Below are positions 50,321-62,000 of a stretch of 64,000 bases of DNA, piece after piece; the first letter of the stretch is position 1, and every line of letters begins with the position of its first letter. A program made the translations under genes and the position numbers. Source of the DNA: Climacium dendroides (lineage: Eukaryota > Streptophyta > Bryopsida > Hypnales > Climaciaceae); assembly GCA_950106755.1 (NCBI GenBank), contig OX467092.1, forward strand, positions 5,270,001 to 5,334,000. Direction: 5' to 3'. The notes beneath the pieces were generated by a model. That model made no database searches, was not told the origin of the DNA, and was given only the letters and a program-made list of their open reading frames with translations.

Positions 50321-50585
50321 ATGTGGATGAATTTTGAAATTTGGAGCACCACTATAACATTTAATTTTGCCATTTCGGCACTTCATAAAAAATGAAAAAA
50401 CAACCTTGGTATGTGGATGAATGTTGAAATTTGGAACACCACTATAACATTTAATATCGCCACCTTGGAACTTTGTAAAATATGAAAAAATCCACCTGGT
50501 ATATATATATGAATGTTGAAATTTGTAACACCATTGTAACATTTAATATCACCACTTTAACACTTCATAAAAAATGAAAAAACAA
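50321..50585. repeat. Three-copy tandem array, period about 90-92 bp
   Basis: Units start with (ATGTG)GATGAAT(T/G)TTGAAATTTG at 50321, 50411 and about 50503. Each continues with AACACCA(C/T)TATAACATTTAAT and ends with TAAAA(A/T)ATGAAAAAA. The minus-strand frame 50312-50542 repeats the same peptide pattern and is a by-product of the array. Confidence 0.75.
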
Positions 50586-50916
50586 AATTTAGCATACATG
50601 ACAAAGAATATTAATAGCCATGATCTTTAAAGTGCATCATGCATAGTGTGTACAATTAGGTCTAGCTAAATTACAATTTTTTCTATCAATTTTCTCTAAA
50701 AAATTCAACAACTTTAGAAAGCTCTAGCGTGTTCAAAAATGACCCAATTTTGAAACTGCAAATTGCGTGGGAATTATAATGAAGTGCACTTCAAGTTCAT
50801 AACAAGTGAAAAATGAATTATTTAAAATTATACAACAATTTGGATTCCTGTTATACACTATCTACCATTTCATAAAGGACATTTGGAAGTGTAGTCACGT
50901 AAATTTTTCAATTGTC

Positions 50917-51664
50917 TATTTGCTCTTTCTAGTGTAAATAGGGGTAGCTAATAGATTGTATTTCCACTTGACCATGATAAATTAGTTGATAATTGATACA
51001 AAAGGACAATTTGCAAATTAGATACCAAGTAGTCTAATTGGCTAGGATATGAAGTAGGACAAGTAGACAAGTTGAACTTCTAGTAGAAGTTAAGTGGCTC
51101 TTCAATTCCAATGTTAGCTATTAGACCACTTGTCTTCTATTTTTCTTTCTCACTCTCACATATTGTATAATCAATAGAGTCATAATTTGCTTAAGTCAAG
51201 TCATTGTAATTCACAAAATTTCTATGAATATACAAATATATTTTAAAGTTATCAAATTATCTTGTGCACACTTGGTGTCACATGTCTTGATGGTGTCCCA
51301 ATGGATTTGTTGTCTCACAAGTGGTGCAATCAATTCATAGTATTGGCTTGCAAGTGGCGAGTCAACTTTTTGTTAATTTGGTACATAGTAATGTGCTGTA
51401 GTTTAGAAATTGCTTGTCCATTTGTTTCCACAGGTGGCAAGTACTCTAGTTGCATTAAGTTTGTAAGTAATTATTTGTCAATTCATTATATGGTTGGTGT
51501 AATCGTGAAATTAAATTGTTTAGATGTCAAATTAATACCATTCAAATTTGTGTAGTCTTAATTATGTATAGCTTTAGCCACAACTTGAAACCTTTTGAGT
51601 CTTTCATGAGAGAAGAGTTCCTGGGAGTTGAAGAATTGAATCATGTAAAAACTATACTACATTT
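50917..51664 (+). mobile_element. Possible LTR of a plus-strand Ty3/Gypsy element
   Basis: The sequence just before the plus-strand primer-binding site at 51665 should be the end of a 5' LTR. It ends ...ACTATACTACA, which fits the usual CA terminus. The left border is not provable: TGTCTATTTGC at 50917 is a possible TG start. No second copy of this segment was confirmed in the window. Confidence 0.3.
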
Positions 51665-51683
51665 TGGCGCCGCTACCAGGGAC
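51665..51683 (+). other. tRNA-Asp-type primer-binding site (plus strand), diverged
   Basis: TGGCGCCGCTACCAGGGAC differs at about three positions from the complement of the plant tRNA-Asp 3' end that primes many Ty3/Gypsy elements (Athila-type). It directly follows the putative LTR and lies about 10 bp before an integrase fragment in the opposite orientation. Confidence 0.55.
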
Positions 51684-51692
51684 TTTTAAAAT

Positions 51693-52311
51693 GACTATGG
51701 TCTATGGTCTATCACAATTCTCAGGGATTGCACTTCCAATTCGATTGGTAGAATGGCCTCTTGGCCATAGACTAACTAGAAAAGGGTGTTCTTGGTTGTT
51801 ACTTTGTAGGCTGTTCTATAAGCCCACAAAGCATCTAATACCCTTGCATTCCAATCGGTATTAGACCCTTGCACTGTTTTGGTTATAATTTTACATAAAA
51901 TACCATTAGTTTTCTCCGTTTGGCCATTTGCCCTTGGATGGTAAGGACTGGTTTTCCTATGTTTTATAAAATATTTTTCTGTCAATTTAGCAATGGTATC
52001 ATTAATAAAATGAGTACCTCTGTCACTAACTAACTCTTTAGGACAACCAAACCGGGTAATGATAAATTCATATAGAAATTTCACTACAGTATTGGCATCA
52101 TCATTTCCTGTGGCAAGGGCCTCAACCCATTTTGTGACATATTCCGTGGCCACAAGAATGTATTTTTTTCGTCCATTCCTACTTGGTGGATTAATTGGAC
52201 CTACAAAGTCTATGCCCTATTTCTCAAACGGAATTTGGGCTAAAATTGGAGTTAGGGGCATAGCCGTAGTTGGTGTGGGTTTTCCCACTCTTTGACAAAG
52301 GTCACATTTGC
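51693..52311 (-). pseudogene. Ty3/Gypsy integrase fragment with stops
   Basis: On the minus strand, translation begins with the second half of the zinc finger (KCDLCQRVGKPTPT). It continues through GIDFVGPINPPSRNG, KYILVATEYVTKWVEA, RFGCPKELVSDRGTHF, KTSPYHPRANGQTEKTN and DALWAYRTAYK to LVYGQEAILPIELEV. The D in FVGP, the D in SDRGTHF and the E of GQTEKTN fit the DD35E integrase core. TAG stops interrupt it before GIDFVG (where Trp is usual) and before LVYG (where Ser is usual). The His part of the finger, reverse transcriptase, RNase H and protease are absent, so this is an inactive remnant fused to unrelated sequence at both ends. Confidence 0.85.
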
Positions 52312-52854
52312 GTGGAGGGCTATGTCAACCTTCAAATTTGAATTTAAGTCCTTCAATAGATTAAACAAATTATTTTTTATTGCATCGATCTCAACTTGGT
52401 GCTCTTTGTCTTTTATAGATATAATGCTTTTGAGGCACTCAACTTCATGCAAAAGACTATCATGCTCTTGCATAATTACCTTCATTGAAGCATGTAAAGA
52501 TTCATTTTCTTTAAGCAATTTTTCTTGTTCTTTATCATTACCATCAAATTTCACTCTAATATCATGTAATTGTTGCTTTAAATTTTCCTTTTCATTATTA
52601 GCTTCATCTAGTCTAGTTGTCAAACACTTCATATCATATTGAGCTTTGCATAAATTTTCGTATTCTTCCCTACCACACTCAAAATGTATACAAATTGCTT
52701 CTTCAAGGTCTCTAATTTCTAAGTCTTTATCTTGAAGTTGATTTAATAAACTCTCTTTAGATTGATGAAAATGATAAATTTGACTTCCATAATTATTGCT
52801 TGCATTAAAAATTCTTTCTTTCCTAGAATTATATCTAGAAATAAAATTTTCCAT
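52252..52854 (-). CDS. Coiled-coil ORF downstream of a retroelement primer site
   Basis: From the first ATG (52854-52852) the frame encodes about 200 aa, mostly charged heptad-type coiled coil: KESLLNQLQDKDLEIRDLEE, RLDEANNEKENLKQQLHDI, KLLKENESLHASMK, CLKSIISIKDKEHQVEID. It starts 85 bp beyond the minus-strand primer-binding site, where a retroelement's first ORF (gag) would be, but I see no capsid or zinc-knuckle motif. The last 30 or so codons (from about 52340 down) run out of frame through the start of the integrase fragment, so the original protein was longer or ended differently. It is likely a truncated gag-region or accessory ORF. Confidence 0.4.
   Translation of the reverse strand: MENFISRYNSRKERIFNASNNYGSQIYHFHQSKESLLNQLQDKDLEIRDLEEAICIHFECGREEYENLCKAQYDMKCLTTRLDEANNEKENLKQQLHDIRVKFDGNDKEQEKLLKENESLHASMKVIMQEHDSLLHEVECLKSIISIKDKEHQVEIDAIKNNLFNLLKDLNSNLKVDIALHANVTFVKEWENPHQLRLCP
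52312..52339. repeat. 28-bp direct repeat, copy 1
   Basis: GTGGAGGGCTATGTCAACCT and the next 8 bases are identical to 54014-54041 in the same orientation. It sits exactly at the junction between the integrase fragment and the coiled-coil ORF. Confidence 0.9.
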
Positions 52855-52938
52855 TTCTATATCCACTCAAAGCTACATTATTCAATACTACAAAGTAATA
52901 ATTTTAATCTAATATCTCAAACCTATCCATTTTAAAAT

Positions 52939-52956
52939 TCCCCGGCAACGGCGCCA
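52939..52956 (-). other. tRNA-Asp primer-binding site (minus strand), intact
   Basis: TCCCCGGCAACGGCGCCA on the plus strand, read on the minus strand, is to my knowledge an exact complement of the plant tRNA-Asp 3' end including CCA. It marks the start of the internal region of a minus-strand Ty3/Gypsy element. The adjacent LTR would lie at higher coordinates, where a short duplicated GCAGATCAAGCC motif (about 52961 and 52981) is seen. Confidence 0.7.
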
Positions 52957-53242
52957 AAAGCAGATCAAGCCACTCCAAGAGCAGATCAAGCCGTCCAATC
53001 CAAGTAGTGTGTCCAATATTCACAGCATTTTGTTAAATTGCTGTAATCGAGAAACTGTGGTGCGGTAGGGAGAATTTTTGAATAGCCATTACATCTTTGC
53101 CATTTAGTACACCCATGAGCGATTGGGCAGGGCAAGTGATAGGTCGGGGCGCGGAGATTTGATTGTGCTGAATACAAAGGAAAGCGTCCGCATCAACTTG
53201 CCGCCCAAGACTTTCAAGCCAGCTAGATGGCTCAACATTCAA

Positions 53243-53992
53243 ATGCCAGTACAGGGGAGCACTTTGTCACGAAGATTTCTTGGAAAATATTGTTCCATGT
53301 ATGATGATTTTAGCAAGGAGTGTCTAATACCATCTTGGGAGGCGCTGCGTTGGCTAGTCGAAGATTATGGCGATTCGGTACAGGAGAATTACCCATGGGA
53401 TCTTCAATATTTAGAAGAATCAGTCAACTGGACAGTAGAACCGCCAATTGCTGTGACTACAAATGGTCAATTTTGTAATTGCCCATGTCGATACTTATGG
53501 AAGCCCACAGCTCTAATCGACTCTGTTGAATATAATTGGCCGCGAATTGACAGTCAATTCAACACACCTAAGCAATGCGCAAATGCTTACCATGCTTTCC
53601 ACGAGACCCACATTAATCACACAGACCCTGTTTGTTTCCGTGCGGCAGTCTTTTGCGACTTTTTGTATTACATGTGTGATACTTTTAAGGTGGTAATTGA
53701 CGTTAACAATTTCAATATCAAGCGGCCGGATGTCCACATACTTGTCAATTTGCAGTATCACAGCGCGAGGTGGCACAGGGTTTTGAAGGTGATGGCCATT
53801 ACTCATTTTCTGAATGGACTGCATCTTTCCCTCATCAATGAATTCACTTCCACTCGGTACTACGCGATCACAAAGTGGCTGAAGTTCCAGCGGACCCACA
53901 ACTTGGCGCTACTCGTGAGAGATGATGTGCTGCAGCGCAAGATGCGTGAACAGGACGAGGCGAACAGGAACAAGAAGATGTGGTACGATTGA
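53243..53992 (+). CDS. Single-exon protein, possible OGFr-N-like domain
   Basis: The frame is open from 53108 to the TGA at 53990-53992, but its first ATG is at 53243 (249 aa). An upstream exon could supply another start, since the sequence before the ATG (RINLPPKTFKPARWL) also looks coding. Visible segments are NYPWDLQYLEESVNW, CFRAAVFCDFLYYMCDTFKV, NLQYHSARWHRVLKVMAI, then HFLNGLHLSLINEF and a basic C terminus (RKMREQDEANRNKKMWYD). The pattern W/D-LEE..., a mid helix, then H..R..RVLK...LGL-like helices weakly resembles the opioid-growth-factor-receptor N-terminal domain, which also occurs in plants and microbes. Composition is GC-richer than the flanks and codon use is gene-like. AATAAA at about 54323 may be its polyadenylation signal. 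It could be a young gene or cargo of the surrounding retroelement. Confidence 0.5.
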   Translation: MPVQGSTLSRRFLGKYCSMYDDFSKECLIPSWEALRWLVEDYGDSVQENYPWDLQYLEESVNWTVEPPIAVTTNGQFCNCPCRYLWKPTALIDSVEYNWPRIDSQFNTPKQCANAYHAFHETHINHTDPVCFRAAVFCDFLYYMCDTFKVVIDVNNFNIKRPDVHILVNLQYHSARWHRVLKVMAITHFLNGLHLSLINEFTSTRYYAITKWLKFQRTHNLALLVRDDVLQRKMREQDEANRNKKMWYD

Positions 53993-54013
53993 CGGGGACG
54001 TCTAATCGGCTAA

Positions 54014-54041
54014 GTGGAGGGCTATGTCAACCTTCAAATTT
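54014..54041. repeat. 28-bp direct repeat, copy 2
   Basis: Identical to 52312-52339. It begins about 20 bp after the stop codon of the 53243-53992 ORF. The two copies bracket 1.7 kb. Confidence 0.9.
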
Positions 54042-55060
54042 TTTATTTTTTGGTTCATTTGACAATGTAGTGTAAAAAGAACTTTGAAACTTGATCCATT
54101 CACATTTTTATGTCAAATAGCCTCGTAGAACTTGTTGTAGATTGGAAAGGCTATTTGGTAGCTTTAGAGATTTAGAACAAGTCAAATGGATACAATAATT
54201 CTTCTTGTGAAGGGTTGCCACCCTTTTTGGGACTATAGGTCCAAATGTCTATTGGCATTTCTTCTTCTTCTTCAGTTCTTACCTTGCTATAAGACTCTCA
54301 TGAATTTCTGTGTCTACTTGCAATAAAAGCTTACAATATTTTTAATGTAATTGTCTATTTGCTTGCACTTGGGTGTGTGCAACTGTGTGAGTTTATTGGA
54401 CGGGTAGTCCACTTGTATGTTGTCTATTTACGTGTAAGTCTAGACAGGTGGTCCAGTTGTGGAATTGTGTTCAATCAAATTGCCTGCAGGGATTTTGTGC
54501 ACAGGGAGTGCGGTCAAGAGGACGGTGTGAGTGTAATTGTATAAGCAGGAGTTTGTGTAAGCTAGTTGACTAGTTGCAAATTGATTGTAATTGTGAAATA
54601 TTATTGAGGGTTGTGTTTCACTGTGAGATCACAAAATTCTTGGTCAAGTCGACAGTGTTGATGTCTGGCTTGTATTGTAGATTTACTCATTGTCAAATTG
54701 TTGAGTTTTATGGATGTTTGTGCTGTAAGAGCTTGAGGTCAAGTAGACCGTCTTATGTGTAGACTGTACACTGGTGAGTGTATGTCAATTTGCGGTGAGC
54801 GGCAGCTTGAGAGATTGTGATTGATAACTGATTGAGTGAGTGATTGTTGTCTAATTGACTGGATTAATTCCGTCTATGCTTGTTGTAAAACTGAGCCTAT
54901 AGTTTAGTAATTGGTCTATGTGTGAGAAGATTACTGTAATTAAATTGTTGAAGTCAAATTGCCGTAATAAATTGCGCTTGGAGTACGAAGCAGGTAGATA
55001 AGTCGACTTGGTGGAGCATGCAGCTATGCTAAACGAATCCAGGTGAGAACTTAAAATTAT
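54042..55060. other. Intergenic, no gene seen
   Basis: Moderately AT-rich and notable for many TTGTC/GTCGAC-type words (for example AGTCGACTTGG at about 54998). It may be further retroelement (LTR) debris, but I found no matching pair. Confidence 0.35.
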
Positions 55061-55275
55061 CACTACAAGAAAACATGTCCAAAATGACAGAAATTGGTCC
55101 TAAATGACAGAAATCAGCCCCTCCTAATTGATTGAAAATTGACATATTTTTGTCAATTAGGACAATTTTCTGTCATTTAGGACAGTTTTGTGTCCTAATT
55201 GATAGAAACTTGTCAAATTTCTGTCATTTAGGAGGGGCTGATTTCTGTCATTTAGGGCACATTTATCTTGTAGTG
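55061..55275. mobile_element. CACTA-type MITE (215 bp), TSD TAT
   Basis: The left end CACTACAAGAAAACATGTCC and the right end GGCACATTTATCTTGTAGTG are inverted, flanked on both sides by TAT. Long inner arms contain repeated AAATGACAGAAAT motifs and a perfect CAGCCCCTCCTAA / TTAGGAGGGGCTG pair, so a transcript would fold into a long hairpin. Confidence 0.9.
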
Positions 55276-55895
55276 TATGTGTGATCGGTGTTAATTGAGG
55301 CTGGCAACTTGACAAACCAAGTTTAGTTCATCTCGTGATAATTTGTCAACTTGATCTTGGTTTGGTTCCAGTGCCTTCGATCCAACTGTGAGCAATATGT
55401 GAGTTGGTCTAATCGACAGTAAATATTAAGTTCATCACTGGTACGGTTGATGGTGTAAATTGATAGCGTTAGTATGACTGAGAATAGAATTTGATGCAAA
55501 AATGAATTAATACGGTTGGATGCCTTGGATGGTTGTAAAAAATCGTAGATTGTTTATCTTGTGAAATGTGAGTCAAGTTGTATGTGATTTAGTAGCTGTT
55601 TGAATAAGTTTGTAGTCCAATCGACTTTGTATGTATAAGATTTTGTATGCAAGTTATCGATTGGATATATGCGTGTGCACCATATGTGTAATTGAGTAAT
55701 TAGTGGAATCTAAATTGTTGAGAAGTATTCCATTATAAAGTTTGCATTACTCTAATTGACCATAGTGAGTTATCAAGTTTAATTGTTATAAAATATTTGG
55801 AATGGTCTAGTCGCACTGGGACCAGTATAAAAGAAATTTGATACAATTAATCGTGAGTTTAAAATTGGTTCTATATCAACAAGAATTAGTTTTAA

Positions 55896-56045
55896 CACTA
55901 CTAGAAAATTTCGTTTTTCTGTTGTTTTGGTCGCGTTGATCCGGTCAAAATCTGACAGAAATCTATTGGTTTCAACAGATTTCTGTCAAATTTTGACCGG
56001 ATCAACGCGACCAAAACAACAGAAAAATGAAATTTTCTAGTAGTG
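55896..56045. mobile_element. CACTA-type foldback MITE (150 bp), TSD TAA
   Basis: Two arms of about 69 nt, CACTACTAGAAAATTTC... and its near-perfect inverse, pair around a loop of about 12 nt (ATTGGTTTCAAC). TAA flanks both ends. Only one or two mismatches/indels are seen between the arms, so insertion is probably recent. The GC-containing segment GGTCGCGTTGATCCGGTCAA is fully conserved in both arms. Confidence 0.92.
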
Positions 56046-59000
56046 TAATAACAATTATACGATTCCAATGGAATGAAATCGGTCTAGTAACACATAGAGT
56101 ATCCGTGGTAGTTGAGAATTGTCTGGATATTAGCCAACATGGTCTATTTGTATCTCCTGTAAAAGAAGTCAAGTCGACTAGCACTGTGGTTGGTAACAAG
56201 TCGACTGTGTCATCTGTAAGTCGACTTGTGCACGGTCATTGGTCCATTAGTGGTCATAAGGCAAATTGACCCGACTACCAAAGGCTGGAATAAAAAGCTA
56301 AAAGGAAAATTGACATTAAAGAATTGAGTAAAAGCTGATGGGAGAAAAGAATATGCTAGGAAAATTACAGGAAAGTCTTTGAATTAAAATTGTAATTGAA
56401 AGAATTTGTAATTAGATCAAATTAATTAATTAATTAATTTTGATAAAAGGAAATTGACCAAACAACAAAAGAAAAGAGTGAAAGAAAAGAAAAAAAGAAA
56501 TAGAAATAAATATTCTAAAATATATTATAAATATGCACATTAAGTGGCTAGAGCATGCATAACAAATTGACAATAATCGACAAATTGACTTGAGAATTGA
56601 CCCAGCTACACACTAGGCAGGACCAGGACGCATACATTGAGTCTATAATAAACATTATATCTTTGGACTGAGAAAATTGACCTTAGTAATTATCCTTGGG
56701 TTTTCTTTTGTTGAAAAGAGATGAGAAAACGTTAGATAAGTATTCCAAAAGCGAAATAAAGTGACCTTAGTCACGCATACGTTAGACTACTTGACCTTTC
56801 CTTTGGAAAATGACCCCCTATACTAGTTTTCCCTGGGTTTTGTGAGTGGACAAAATCTACATTACAGGAAGATAGTCAAAGATTTTTTGCATTTGGATGA
56901 AGAATAAGCAAGAAATCATTATAAACAATTCAAGTAGTATGGAAATAAATATCTTAAGGTTATTGTAAAGGTTCATATCAGAAAACATCAAATTCTTTGC
57001 ATGATTTTCAACTAAATGTGTGTGTTTGTAATGATAATAAATTAGACTTGAATGTGCTTTCAATGCAATTTAAAATTCAAAATTTTATTCATTTTTGAGC
57101 ACACAAATGCCTCTCAAATTCTCCTAATCTCAGGAGGATCCAAAAATTTGTAATTCAGTTGGACATGTCTGTATAGTATAATACTAACTTACTCCCTTGT
57201 CATGAAGCTTGCAATCCTGTAAAGAGTATAGCACATTTGACTCTAGAATGCAATGGTAGGACTTTACCTTTGTCGTCTTCTTGTTCCAACAATTGCAAGA
57301 AAAAAATTGAAGAAACAATTGCGGTACCTAACCTTAAAATGATGTGGTAGCCATTTTCCGGTCAATGAATGACAAAGAATCTCTCCATTGCACGACAAAA
57401 GTGCAACTGTTCATCTTCCAAATTTTGTAGGAAAAGGGAATGTCTTTTACAATAGCTTGTCTCCCAATGAGTGCTTTTTCATTTTTTAGCCAACAATTCA
57501 TACTATATCCAAACAGATGATTTGCACAGTGACCAACTCGTTGTTTATGGATTAAGATAGATGAGCCTATTACCACCTTGATTTGGAATTTGAGTATCTT
57601 GGGGCCAATTTTAAGAGGGGCACATACTTTTTAGAAGTGTGTGCTTGTTTCAAACCCAAGTCAAATTATAATTTTTTGATTAAGATTGTAATTACCATGA
57701 ATTTTTGAAGTGGTTTACTTTAAAATTACAAAACCACTTCTAGAGTGAGGTAAAAAATGTCCACTAAACAACCCATTACCGCCTTAGCATGTATCTATTG
57801 GCACTTAAGTTCCCACTAATGAAGGATTGACATGTTATCCCTTTTGATATTAATGCACTGAAATTGTCAGAAAAATGAATGGATTTGGATGTTGTAGTGA
57901 ATGAAATGGGGGCCAAAATGAGGGAAACAGAATTGGGCAATGAACGGTGATGGACTAGTTTACCTTAACTAAGGTCCTTCTAAGCAACAATCATAATCTT
58001 TGTTTATCATGATAATGACCAACCACTTATCCCCAAAGTGACATTCGATATCCAGGGTTCGAAAACATCATTGCTTTTGAAGCTCTATAGGTCTAGATAT
58101 CTTCAAGTTATACAAGTCTCAACCATACAATCTTGTAGTGTATATATTTTAGATGATATGTACAAAATTTGAAGTCATTTGGCCATATAGATTGCAAGAT
58201 CATAATATTTTAGTGTCAAAAATAGATGTTGAAATTTTCCCCAAAACACATATGGAGGTGAAATTTGTTTTCTAAACCTACTCAAATGAAAAAACTTTAC
58301 GCTAAAAAATGATTCAAAACCAATATACAAACACATTGGTGAATTTTTTTTCATTCAATCAACTCATTGTGTCTAAAAAACAACAAGAAAAATTGCAAAA
58401 AACACATCTAAGGTTGAACCTATTACTACTAGAATGCTTCTCACTCACTCATTACTTCTTGGATTGACATGAGATTTTTGCCTCACAAACTTGACTAGTA
58501 TGTGCAACTTTTCCAAATTTTTTTTAATTGAAAATGGACTTTGTATGAAGAAGAAATAGGCCGCCAAAGTTCACTCTACTCCCAAAATGCTAGGATGTTG
58601 AACTTTGAATTGCTCCCAAACATTCACAATAATTTGGATTGACATGAAAATTTTACCACAATAACTAGACTTCAAGGGGAACAAAATTCAACAAGTTTTT
58701 ATTGAAAATGAATGTTTTACGAAAGAGATCCAAACCCCCAAAGTTGCAGCCCTAAATGCAGTTTGGTGAACTCAAATTGATGTTGTGAACTTCAATTGGC
58801 CCCCCAGAACTTAGTACATCTTGGATTGATTTGAATATTTGCCACACAAACTAGAGGGGAGAGCACATCTTTTCCAACAAGTTTTATTGAATTTTGACCT
58901 TGGATGCAAAAGTTACAACACTTTGAACTAAACTTCAAATTGTGTGAGGATACTTTCTGTCTTCTTTGCTCACTTCTTTGTCATTTGGGGGTTATGGTGG

Positions 59001-62000
59001 AAACATCCAAAACCATCCATATAAACAATTCAATATAGTTGGAGGCACCTTTTCCTAAAAATAATATTTTGTAGTACTAGCAAGTGAAAATCATGAATAT
59101 TAGAAAAAAAAGATTTTTTCGGATGTGATATGTAATTTCTATGATTTTTTGAAGTATTGGCTCCCTTGACCACTAAAAATGTTATATAGATGGACCCTAA
59201 ATTGAAATCTACAAAAATCAATAGTCAACAAACCAGAGTTAAGTATATATCCTTAAAATGCGTTAACAAATTAAAGTTAAGTATTTGAAAGATATGTCAA
59301 TGAAAGTCTAGGGACACATTTAGTGGTAGTCTAAGGTACGAGAATGGGAACAAGGATGCTTTAGGGTGTTTCTACTTTAAGTAGTTTAGCCTATCTATGG
59401 CATGGGGAGAAAAAAATTCATGCAGAGAAATAGATTTAAGAAGGATGTCATAATTTTTACATTTCTTCACTCTAAAACAAAATTACCACAAACTTTTTTT
59501 GTAAAGATCCAATTTGTATTTTTTTATCTATAGTCAAACCAATTTCCAACCATAGGTAGATGATCATTGTGGCTTTCAATGCACATGTTGTGATCATTTT
59601 ATGCTTTCAATGTATACCTCCTAGACATTCCTATTGTTCTTGTTGGTCATGTTGTACTTGAACACAACACATTTGATCGGAAATTCAAGAGCCTAAGCTA
59701 TGATAATGGGATGCTAGTCAAAATTGGGTTGTCTCCTTTGTAGAAAACTCAATTGGAGGAACTCAAACAAGTTTCTAGTTACGATTACTATCTTGGATAC
59801 ATTGTAGAATTCCAATGTTGAAGTTCCTATATCCAACTTCTATTATCTTTCATGCCATTGGCATTTAATCCTTGAGTGCCCAATGCATGTTTACCAAATT
59901 CTTAACCTTTCTAAATTCATTCCAATCAAAATATTACCCAAAACAAGATTCACAAAAACTAATAGTAGAAATCAATAGTGGAGACAGATGTAAGGTAATG
60001 GACAAATGTTTTGACCATATTGGAGGTATTGGGATGCTCAAAGGTTAAGCTTTGCATCCCTTGGTTACTAATTAAATTATTTTCTCTTTCACTCTCAACT
60101 CTCATTGTTCAATTCCAATTCACTCTACATTGGAGATGGAGCAAGTTAGTATGGATTTAGGGTTTAGGATTTAATTATGAACTTCATTGTGAATTGGAGT
60201 TCATTTGTACACATGGTGGAATTTTTGAAATTCTTGTGTATTATCAATTTTTATATTGAATTGGAGGTGTGGACATAGTTGGCAAGGGATATCTCAATGA
60301 GAATAAGAATAACATAAGTGAAGTTTGGGCAAGTTAATTAATTTTGGACTTGGTTTGCAAGGGTGTAGGCAACCATTTTATAACTTTTTTTCAATTGTCG
60401 CTTGTAGTAGGTGGCTACAACAATGGAATGAATTTTGATGCACAACTAGTTGATTAATTTTGCAATTTTGAGTACAAATTAAGAGAAATAGTATTGGATT
60501 TTTTTGGTTAATTGGCGATAAGCTTGTCCATGATTATAAAGAAATGTAGCAATTGTAGTAGAAAACAAATTAGTGCAAGTGGTGACATGAGAAGTTTAGT
60601 GGTGAAAATTTGGTGAATGCTTTCTATTATATTACATATTTTTCATGCCTTCAAACTAAAACATGTAGTTCGCAATATATAAAAGCGCACTAAATTAATA
60701 ATCTTCTTTATAAAACACCTAAGTATTGATTATGTTGCATTTCAGAGTAGTATTCGTAGTACCACAAGTTTTTGGAAAGAAATATTTGAAAATAAAATAT
60801 AGATTTTTAGTAGAACACTACAAATAATGTATCCTCCAAAATTGAGGCCTAAAATAAATTTAGGCCAAAAGTTATACACAATGAAAACTTTCATGAAAAT
60901 ATTTGGGTTTTCTTTTATTTAAATTGCTAGCAAAAAATAAAATAAAAATAATCCATTTAGCAACTTGACGAATATAAGAGAGCCTTCTTTGCATCTATGT
61001 GGAGGAAAAGGATTTAAAATAAATCCCTTTAGGAAATAGTTGTAAACCTAATAGAGTAACATGACATCTAAATTTCTATGTGAAAATCATCATTTTGGAC
61101 TCATTATAGTACTAAAACCCTCTAATACCTAAAATCTGATAAATTAAATAATAACCTTTTTTTAGAAATTATTCAAAATTATATATTGATTCAAACATTG
61201 TAACATTTACCTCTAATTTGAATTTCAAATATAACAAAAAAATACTCTAAAACTTATGCTCAATTTTATATGAGATGTGCAACATGTGACAATTTATTAA
61301 AGTTCCTTACAAAGCTTGTAAATACATTCAAACCATTGAGCTTTGTGTACTTGAATTCAAAACTAAGGTAGAACTAAGTAGGCCAACAAGTCTTTAGAGC
61401 CTATGGATGCCAAAGCTATCACTGTCATTTGACAATTCTTTGCTTAGTAGAAATGCCCTCCTTTTGTTTTGAAGACCACCTTCTTTAATCTTCCATAGAA
61501 CCATTTGCCCTAAATCAAGTCTTTTCTACACTTTTAAGAAAAAAAATTCATAGTAATTGCAGAGTTTTTAAAAAAAATCCAAAAAATTTATAGCTTGTAG
61601 TGCACATATGACTTCACCCTAGAAAATAAATATAAATTTTTTCATTCATATTTAGCTATGAAATGATAACAAACAAAGTGATGGCTAATGATGCTTCAAA
61701 ATTCTCATCATTGAAAAAACTTTTTCCATCAACCCCTATATCGGCCAGGGTGAACTGACCCCTTCATTGCCCCATTTTAACCCTGGAGAAAACGTTGTGG
61801 AATTTTTTTATCTGCAATCAGATGAATTTTTTTGCAAATTCTGAATTTAGATTTGCAATCAGCGGCCCTAAATTAGCTAGGGACGATGTAGAAAAATAAA
61901 AAATGATGGCAAAAAATAGGGGGCTTTTATTCACAATTAACCTTGGCCAGGGCAATGAGGGTGGCCCCTATATGCTCGAGGCACCAAATTTTGGCGTCAA

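Noticed and set aside
50312..50542. Minus-strand frame with repeated peptide
   Set aside because: By-product of the 90-bp tandem array.
52939..52956. tRNA-Asp gene
   Set aside because: Only the 3'-end complement is present; no anticodon arm or other tRNA parts around it. It is a retroelement primer site.
57334..57576. 80-codon minus-strand frame with protein-like sequence
   Set aside because: No recognisable family, no start or splice support, and AT-rich repeat surroundings.
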